A DNA stretch of 37,692 nucleotides from the NCBI GenBank assembly GCA_001874325.1, contig MPCW01000018.1, positions 1 to 37,692 of the forward strand. The letters are read 5' to 3'. This document shows, piece after piece, positions 33,794 through 37,692 of this stretch. Numbering within the stretch: position 1 is the stretch's first letter; each line of letters starts with the position of its first letter. The notes beneath the pieces are model-generated. The model worked only from the letters and a program-made list of their open reading frames with translations. It did not search any database and had not been told where the DNA came from. Position numbers and translations under genes: made by a program. The DNA is from Flavobacterium sp. MedPE-SWcel (lineage in GTDB: Bacteria > Bacteroidota > Bacteroidia > Flavobacteriales > Flavobacteriaceae).

Positions 33794-34792
33794 TTATTTT
33801 TTGTCGTACGCCCACTTAAGATAGATTGACCCCCAAGTAAATCCACCTCCAAAAGATGCAAATATTAGGTTATCCCCTTTCTTAAATTGATGTTCGAAAT
33901 CGTTTAAAAGTAATGGTAATGTAGCAGATGTTGTATTACCGTATTTTTGAATATTGATAAGCACTTTACTTTCATCTAGTTTCATTCTAGAAGCAGTAGC
34001 GTCAATTATTCTTTTATTTGCTTGGTGTGGCACTAACCAATCTACATCATCATTGGTTAAATTATTACGTAACACTATTTTTTCACTTATATCTGCCATG
34101 TTAGACACCGCATATTTAAAAACGGTTTTACCGTCTTGAAAAACATAATGCTGCTTATTATCAATTGTATCATGTGATGGTGGTAATAAAGAACCTCCTG
34201 CATCAATTTTAAGAAATTCACGACCAATACCGTTACTTCTTAAAATTTCATCTTGTAAACCTAAGCCTTCATTATTAGGTTCAAACAATGCAGCACCAGC
34301 ACCATCTCCAAAAATTATACATGTAGATCTATCTGTATAATCTATAATAGATGACATTTTATCAGCCCCTATTACTAATACTTTTTTATAGCGTCCGCTT
34401 TCTATATAAGCTGCCGCTGTAGACATACCATATAAAAAACTAGAACAAGCTGCTTGTAAATCATATGCAAATGCATTTACAGCTCCTATTTGACTTGCCA
34501 CATATACTGCCGTAGCAGCAACTGGCATATCTGGTGTTGTTGTTGCCAACAATACCATATCTATTTCAGCAGGATCAGTACCTGACTTTTGTAACAGGTC
34601 CTCTGCTGCATTTATAGCAAGGTAAGAAGTACCCTTATCTTTATCTTTAAGAATTCGCCTTTCTTTTATACCCGTACGAGAGGTTATCCACTCATCATTC
34701 GTATCTACCATGGTTTCTAAAACCTTATTGGAAAGCACAAAATCCGGCACATATGCCCCAACGGCTGTAATGGCGGCTGTCATTTTATTCAT
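33794..34792 (-). CDS. fabH: 3-oxoacyl-ACP synthase III
   Basis: Starts fatty-acid synthesis by condensing acyl-CoA with malonyl-ACP. It has 332 residues with the catalytic triad Cys116 (LQAACSSFLYG), His256 (VPHQANKRI) and Asn286 (YGNTTSA), and GDGAGAALF for the fold. In Bacteroidota the primer is often branched or short acyl-CoA; the sequence does not show which. The start MNKMTAAITAVGAYVPD is typical; ATG 34783 is an alternative three codons in. A terminator lies between rpmF and fabH, so fabH probably has its own promoter in 34793-34904, where several TAn-T-rich-G elements occur but none is an exact TAnnTTTG. Confidence 0.96.
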   Translation of the reverse strand: MNKMTAAITAVGAYVPDFVLSNKVLETMVDTNDEWITSRTGIKERRILKDKDKGTSYLAINAAEDLLQKSGTDPAEIDMVLLATTTPDMPVAATAVYVASQIGAVNAFAYDLQAACSSFLYGMSTAAAYIESGRYKKVLVIGADKMSSIIDYTDRSTCIIFGDGAGAALFEPNNEGLGLQDEILRSNGIGREFLKIDAGGSLLPPSHDTIDNKQHYVFQDGKTVFKYAVSNMADISEKIVLRNNLTNDDVDWLVPHQANKRIIDATASRMKLDESKVLINIQKYGNTTSATLPLLLNDFEHQFKKGDNLIFASFGGGFTWGSIYLKWAYDKK

Positions 34793-34904
34793 AGGATAAA
34801 TTTTTCAATCCAAATCACCCGATTTGAAAAGTGGTGGAAATTACAAAAAATTTACAAAAAGGATATAATTAATTACCTTAAATTAAAACAAAAAGGTATT
34901 TAAC

Positions 34905-34933
34905 AAAAAAACTCTCACTTAGTGAGAGTTTTT
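34905..34933 (-). terminator. Terminator or attenuator between rpmF and fabH
   Basis: AAAAACTCTCACT (34907-34919) pairs with AGTGAGAGTTTTT (34921-34933); the A run gives seven T after the stem on the minus strand. It lies inside an otherwise conserved gene series. Confidence 0.85.
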
Positions 34934-34953
34934 CCTCAATTCTGTATGCTAAA

Positions 34954-35148
34954 TTAAGCTACTGTTTCTTGCTTATCGATAACTACCTGACCTCTGTAGT
35001 ACATTTTACCTTCATGCCAGTAAGCTCTGTGGTAAAGATGTGCCTCTCCTGTTACAGGACATGTAGCGATTTGAGGTACAGACGCTTTATAGTGCGTTCT
35101 TCTCTTATCTCTTCTCGTTTTCGATATTTTTCTCTTAGGATGCGCCAT
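34954..35148 (-). CDS. rpmF: 50S ribosomal protein L32
   Basis: Small protein of the large ribosomal subunit, 64 residues, starting [19 protein letters not shown], with the conserved Arg/Lys-rich N-terminus and the [17 protein letters not shown] centre. It has one Cys only, so it lacks the CxxC zinc ribbon of zinc-binding L32 forms. It follows yceD by 9 nt, the usual arrangement. Confidence 0.96.
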   Translation of the reverse strand: MAHPKRKISKTRRDKRRTHYKASVPQIATCPVTGEAHLYHRAYWHEGKMYYRGQVVIDKQETVA

Positions 35149-35157
35149 TTTACTATA

Positions 35158-35688
35158 TTATTTATCCGTTAATAGTTTCTTTAATTCGTCCCATCGGGGA
35201 TCTATATTCTTCTCTTCTTGCTCTTCTCCCGGAGCAAGTTCTTCTAATTTATTTAGTATAGAGGTATCTATTGTACCATCTTCAACACCTGGATGTATTC
35301 GCTTTGAAGGTACTGACAGTACAATCATTTCATATATATATTGCGAAACATCTACTTCGTACTCACCATGAGGCAGTACAAGTATCTCATCATTCTCATC
35401 ATTATATTCATCTCCAAACTTAACTACGACATCAATACTTCCCCCTATAGGTAAGTCAAAATCTTCATTACTTAAATCACATGGTACATTTACCGTGCCC
35501 TCGTGTTTAAAGTGAAGCTCGAACATCGTGCTCTGTTTTTCCAAAACCATATCTACTTTGACATTGACATCATTATATTCATCAAATTCAAAGCCATCAA
35601 AGAACGCTTTACTTATATCAAAATCAAACTGGTGCTTACCTTGCTTTAATCCTATAAAAGGGATTAAAAATTCGTTATTCACTTTCAT
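35158..35688 (-). CDS. YceD / DUF177 family protein
   Basis: DUF177 proteins are encoded next to rpmF in many bacteria and are linked to 23S rRNA accumulation or ribosome assembly. From ATG 35688 the protein has 176 residues: MKVNNEFLIPFIGLKQGKHQF, the CDLSNEDFDLPI segment with the single DUF177 Cys (VPCDL), and the acidic C-terminal RWDELKKLLTDK. The longer reading from 35712 adds MIILKTGN, which is not typical. A -7 element TATCTTTG at 35772-35779 lies 84 nt upstream, giving a leader of about 77 nt. It starts the rpmF transcript. Confidence 0.9.
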   Translation of the reverse strand: MKVNNEFLIPFIGLKQGKHQFDFDISKAFFDGFEFDEYNDVNVKVDMVLEKQSTMFELHFKHEGTVNVPCDLSNEDFDLPIGGSIDVVVKFGDEYNDENDEILVLPHGEYEVDVSQYIYEMIVLSVPSKRIHPGVEDGTIDTSILNKLEELAPGEEQEEKNIDPRWDELKKLLTDK

Positions 35689-35771
35689 ATTACCAGTTTT
35701 TAAAATTATCAAAACTATTTTTAGTTATCCAAATAACCGAAAATCATTTCATTACAACAGTTTTGAGCGTG

Positions 35772-35779
35772 CAAAGATA
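35772..35779 (-). promoter_or_regulatory. -7 promoter element TATCTTTG of yceD-rpmF
   Basis: Exact TAnnTTTG match on the minus strand, 49 nt downstream of the pdxA stop; the leader would be about 77 nt. Confidence 0.55.
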
Positions 35780-35828
35780 AAAAATTATTGCAAACCTAAA
35801 CATGTTATCAACATTTTTTTGTTTACAA

Positions 35829-36872
35829 CTACCTCTCTCGAGTCTTTAACGGATTTTTAGTCACCTCCTCATATTCTTCTCTATGACCATGCATATCAAT
35901 CGCTAAATACACTGCCTCTTTAAAAGAATTATTATCAGCTTCATTCTTACCTGCTATCTCATAAGCCGTACCATGATCTGGCGATGTTCTTATCCCCTCT
36001 AACCCTGCGGTGTAATTCACACCCTTACCAAAAGCTAATGTTTTAAAAGGTATTAATCCTTGATCATGATAAGCCGCTATAACAGCGTCATATTTTTCAT
36101 ATTGTCCACTACCAAAAAAGCTATCTGCTGAATATGGTCCAAAAACCAAAACTCCTTCTTCAAACATTTTCTTTAGTACTGGCTTCACCACATCGTCGTC
36201 TTCACTCCCAATAACTCCATTATCACCACTATGAGGGTTTACCCCTAATATAGCAATTCTTGGTTTATTAATTCTAAAATCTTGCTTAAGCGAGTTATTT
36301 ACTGTCAACACTTTTTTTCTTATCAACTCTTCTGTAAGATGTGATGATATTTCATTAACTGGAATATGATCTGTAAGAAGGCCTACTCTTAAATCATCTT
36401 GCACCATTAACATCAATGCATCTCCTTCTAACTCTTGATTAAGATAATCAGTATGCCCTGGAAATTTAAACTCTTCGGATTGTATATTTTGCTTATTTAT
36501 TGGAGCAGTTACTAAAACATCAATTTGTCTTTCTTTAAGTGCAGCTACAGCTTTAGTAAAAGAAAGCACAGCATACTTACCTACAACATCATCATTCTTC
36601 CCAAACTCTACATTAACACTTTCTTTCCAAACGTTAAGCACATTCAGTTTACCATGTACTAATTGATCTAGATTATCTATACCATGTACATTTACATTTA
36701 CACCTAATTTCTTCTTTATAAACGATAATATCTTTACGTTAGCAAAAATTACAGGAGTACAAAACTCAAACATTCTTGTATCACTAAAAGTTTTTAGTAT
36801 CACCTCGCTCCCTATACCATTAAGATCTCCTATTGATACTCCTACAACTACATTTTCTGCTTTTCTTGTCAT
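35829..36872 (-). CDS. pdxA: 4-hydroxythreonine-4-phosphate dehydrogenase
   Basis: NAD-dependent oxidation of 4-phosphohydroxy-L-threonine in pyridoxal-5'-phosphate synthesis (DXP-dependent route), cytoplasmic. It has 347 residues. The metal-binding histidines lie in FPGHTDYL, NPHSGDNG and AAYHDQGLIPFK; the N-terminus has SIGDLNGIGSEVI and the substrate region LVTAPINKQNI. Its product chain supplies PLP, which the alanine racemase half of MurF-Alr requires. It is divergent from ribE, with a -7 element TAAATTTG at 36903-36910. Confidence 0.96.
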   Translation of the reverse strand: MTRKAENVVVGVSIGDLNGIGSEVILKTFSDTRMFEFCTPVIFANVKILSFIKKKLGVNVNVHGIDNLDQLVHGKLNVLNVWKESVNVEFGKNDDVVGKYAVLSFTKAVAALKERQIDVLVTAPINKQNIQSEEFKFPGHTDYLNQELEGDALMLMVQDDLRVGLLTDHIPVNEISSHLTEELIRKKVLTVNNSLKQDFRINKPRIAILGVNPHSGDNGVIGSEDDDVVKPVLKKMFEEGVLVFGPYSADSFFGSGQYEKYDAVIAAYHDQGLIPFKTLAFGKGVNYTAGLEGIRTSPDHGTAYEIAGKNEADNNSFKEAVYLAIDMHGHREEYEEVTKNPLKTRER

Positions 36873-36896
36873 GATGCGCTTTTATTGCTACTTTTG
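36866..36896 (+). promoter_or_regulatory. Promoter of riboflavin synthase
   Basis: TTG at 36866-36868, a 20-nt spacer, then TACTTTTG at 36889-36896. The -33 element lies inside the first codons of the divergent pdxA gene. Confidence 0.65.
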
Positions 36897-36902
36897 AGTG
36901 TA

Positions 36903-36910
36903 CAAATTTA
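36903..36910 (-). promoter_or_regulatory. -7 promoter element TAAATTTG of pdxA
   Basis: Exact TAnnTTTG match on the minus strand, 31 nt from the pdxA start, interleaved with the ribE promoter so that the two transcripts would overlap at their start. Confidence 0.5.
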
Positions 36911-36926
36911 GTAAAATAAATCAAGG

Positions 36927-37517
36927 ATGTTTACAGGAATAATTGAAACGTCGGGAACCATTAAACAAATCTCGAAAAACGATAGCAACATAGATATAAC
37001 CATAAACAGTTCTATTACACCAGAGTTAAAAATAGATCAGAGTGTAGCTCATAATGGTGTATGTTTAACCGTAGTAGCAATAGAAGAAAACAACTATACC
37101 GTTACTGCTATTAAAGAAACAATAGACAAGACAAACCTAGGCCATTGGAAAGAAAATGACGAAGTAAATTTAGAACGAGCAATGAAGCTAGGAGATCGTC
37201 TTGACGGACATATAGTACAAGGCCACGTAGACCAAATAGGTACTTGTAAAAACATAGAAGAAGCAAACGGTAGCTGGTATTTCACTTTTGAATACGATTC
37301 AAATCTTGAAAACATAACTATCGAAAAAGGCTCTATTACTATAAACGGAGTAAGCCTTACTGTTGTAAACTCTAAAGCAAATGAATTTAGTGTAGCAATA
37401 ATACCTTATACTTATGAGCATACCAACTTTAAACACTTTAAGAAAGGTAGTGTGGTAAACCTTGAATTTGATGTCGTAGGTAAATATGTTTCTCGACTAC
37501 ATGGGTTAAGAAATTAA
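36927..37517 (+). CDS. ribE: Riboflavin synthase, alpha-type
   Basis: Dismutates two 6,7-dimethyl-8-ribityllumazine molecules to riboflavin, cytoplasmic homotrimer. It has 196 residues with two related lumazine-binding barrels. The N-terminal MFTGIIETSGTI is the family signature; repeat 1 has VAHNGVCLTVV (about 40-50) and repeat 2 SITINGVSLTVV. GHIVQGHVDQIG closes the first barrel. The FAD-dependent oxidoreductase of this window depends on such a supply, but no operon link exists. Flavobacteria often call this gene ribC or ribE. Confidence 0.96.
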   Translation: MFTGIIETSGTIKQISKNDSNIDITINSSITPELKIDQSVAHNGVCLTVVAIEENNYTVTAIKETIDKTNLGHWKENDEVNLERAMKLGDRLDGHIVQGHVDQIGTCKNIEEANGSWYFTFEYDSNLENITIEKGSITINGVSLTVVNSKANEFSVAIIPYTYEHTNFKHFKKGSVVNLEFDVVGKYVSRLHGLRN

Positions 37518-37537
37518 ATTCTTTAAATACATCATAT

Positions 37538-37576
37538 AAAAAGTAAGGGCTACCAATTTGGTAGCCCTTACTTTTT
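37538..37576. terminator. Bidirectional terminator after ribE
   Basis: An 18-bp stem from AAAAAGTAAGGGCTACCA (37538-37555) to 37559-37576 with a 3-nt loop; T runs on both strands serve the convergent genes. Confidence 0.93.
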
Positions 37577-37592
37577 TAAACAATATTAATCA

Positions 37593-37692
37593 CTATCTCT
37601 TCATCGCGAAGTGTGCTTTAAATTCTCTAGTAATTGGTTCTACTTGCCCTTCTACAGCTTCTCTAAAGGTTACTGTAAACCAGTAGTCATCT
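37593..37692 (-). CDS. C-terminal end of an unidentified protein (partial)
   Basis: The last 32 codons of a minus-strand gene that begins beyond the window, ending DDYWFTVTFREAVEG...FAMKR and a TAG stop at 37593-37595. The codons are clean and the gene is followed by a bidirectional terminator, so it is real. The segment is too short for me to recognise a family. Confidence 0.65.
   Translation of the reverse strand, partial: DDYWFTVTFREAVEGQVEPITREFKAHFAMKR

Overview
The window looks like chromosome from a low-GC member of the Flavobacteriaceae (Bacteroidota), probably Flavobacterium or a close relative. The evidence is the gene content: a fused MurF-alanine racemase, yceD-rpmF-fabH-accB-accC in one orientation, a TonB receptor with an N-terminal carboxypeptidase-like domain, and a giant modular secreted protein of the kind exported by type IX secretion. 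The promoters also fit, because many genes carry the Bacteroidota -7 element TAnnTTTG. No genus was confirmed by comparison.

Region 1 (1-6709, minus) is the N-terminal 2236 codons of one giant secreted adhesin-like protein. It has cleaved-adhesin (choice-of-anchor J), fibronectin III, PPC-like and choice-of-anchor L domains, Ig/PKD-like domains and two exact-length tandem repeat arrays; its C-terminus lies outside the window. Region 2 (6900-13801) holds lpxH, a small Cys-cluster gene whose promoter is flanked by two Fur-like 8-1-8 palindromes, recJ, an accessory pair (a long RES-domain protein and an Imm59-like orphan separated by a REP-like repeat), rsmI with an upstream acidic protein, and tdk. 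Region 3 (13836-17919) is murF-alr, mscL and asd.

Region 4 (18001-21542) is the most interesting. A perfect 7-1-7 palindrome overlaps the -33 element of a textbook Bacteroidota promoter and precedes a three-gene unit: a His-rich membrane-anchored peptide, a ZnuD-like TonB receptor and a surface-type lipoprotein. The best reading is a Zur-controlled zinc (or related metal) uptake operon. Region 5 (21597-31706) carries exported peptidases (two S9, one C1), an LpxR-like outer-membrane lipid A deacylase, a secreted LRR protein, a coupled DedA/FAD-oxidoreductase pair and a small secreted protein. Region 6 (31830-37692) is the fatty-acid initiation cluster (accC, accB, fabH, rpmF, yceD), pdxA, the divergent riboflavin synthase, and the last 32 codons of an unidentified minus-strand gene.

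No tRNA, rRNA, CRISPR or insertion sequence was found. No stretch over 300 bases lacks a gene. Start codons were revised for six genes where a -7 element or signal peptide shows that the longest reading frame begins too early (lpxH, tdk, asd, the S9 peptidase at 28071, the LpxR-like gene, yceD).
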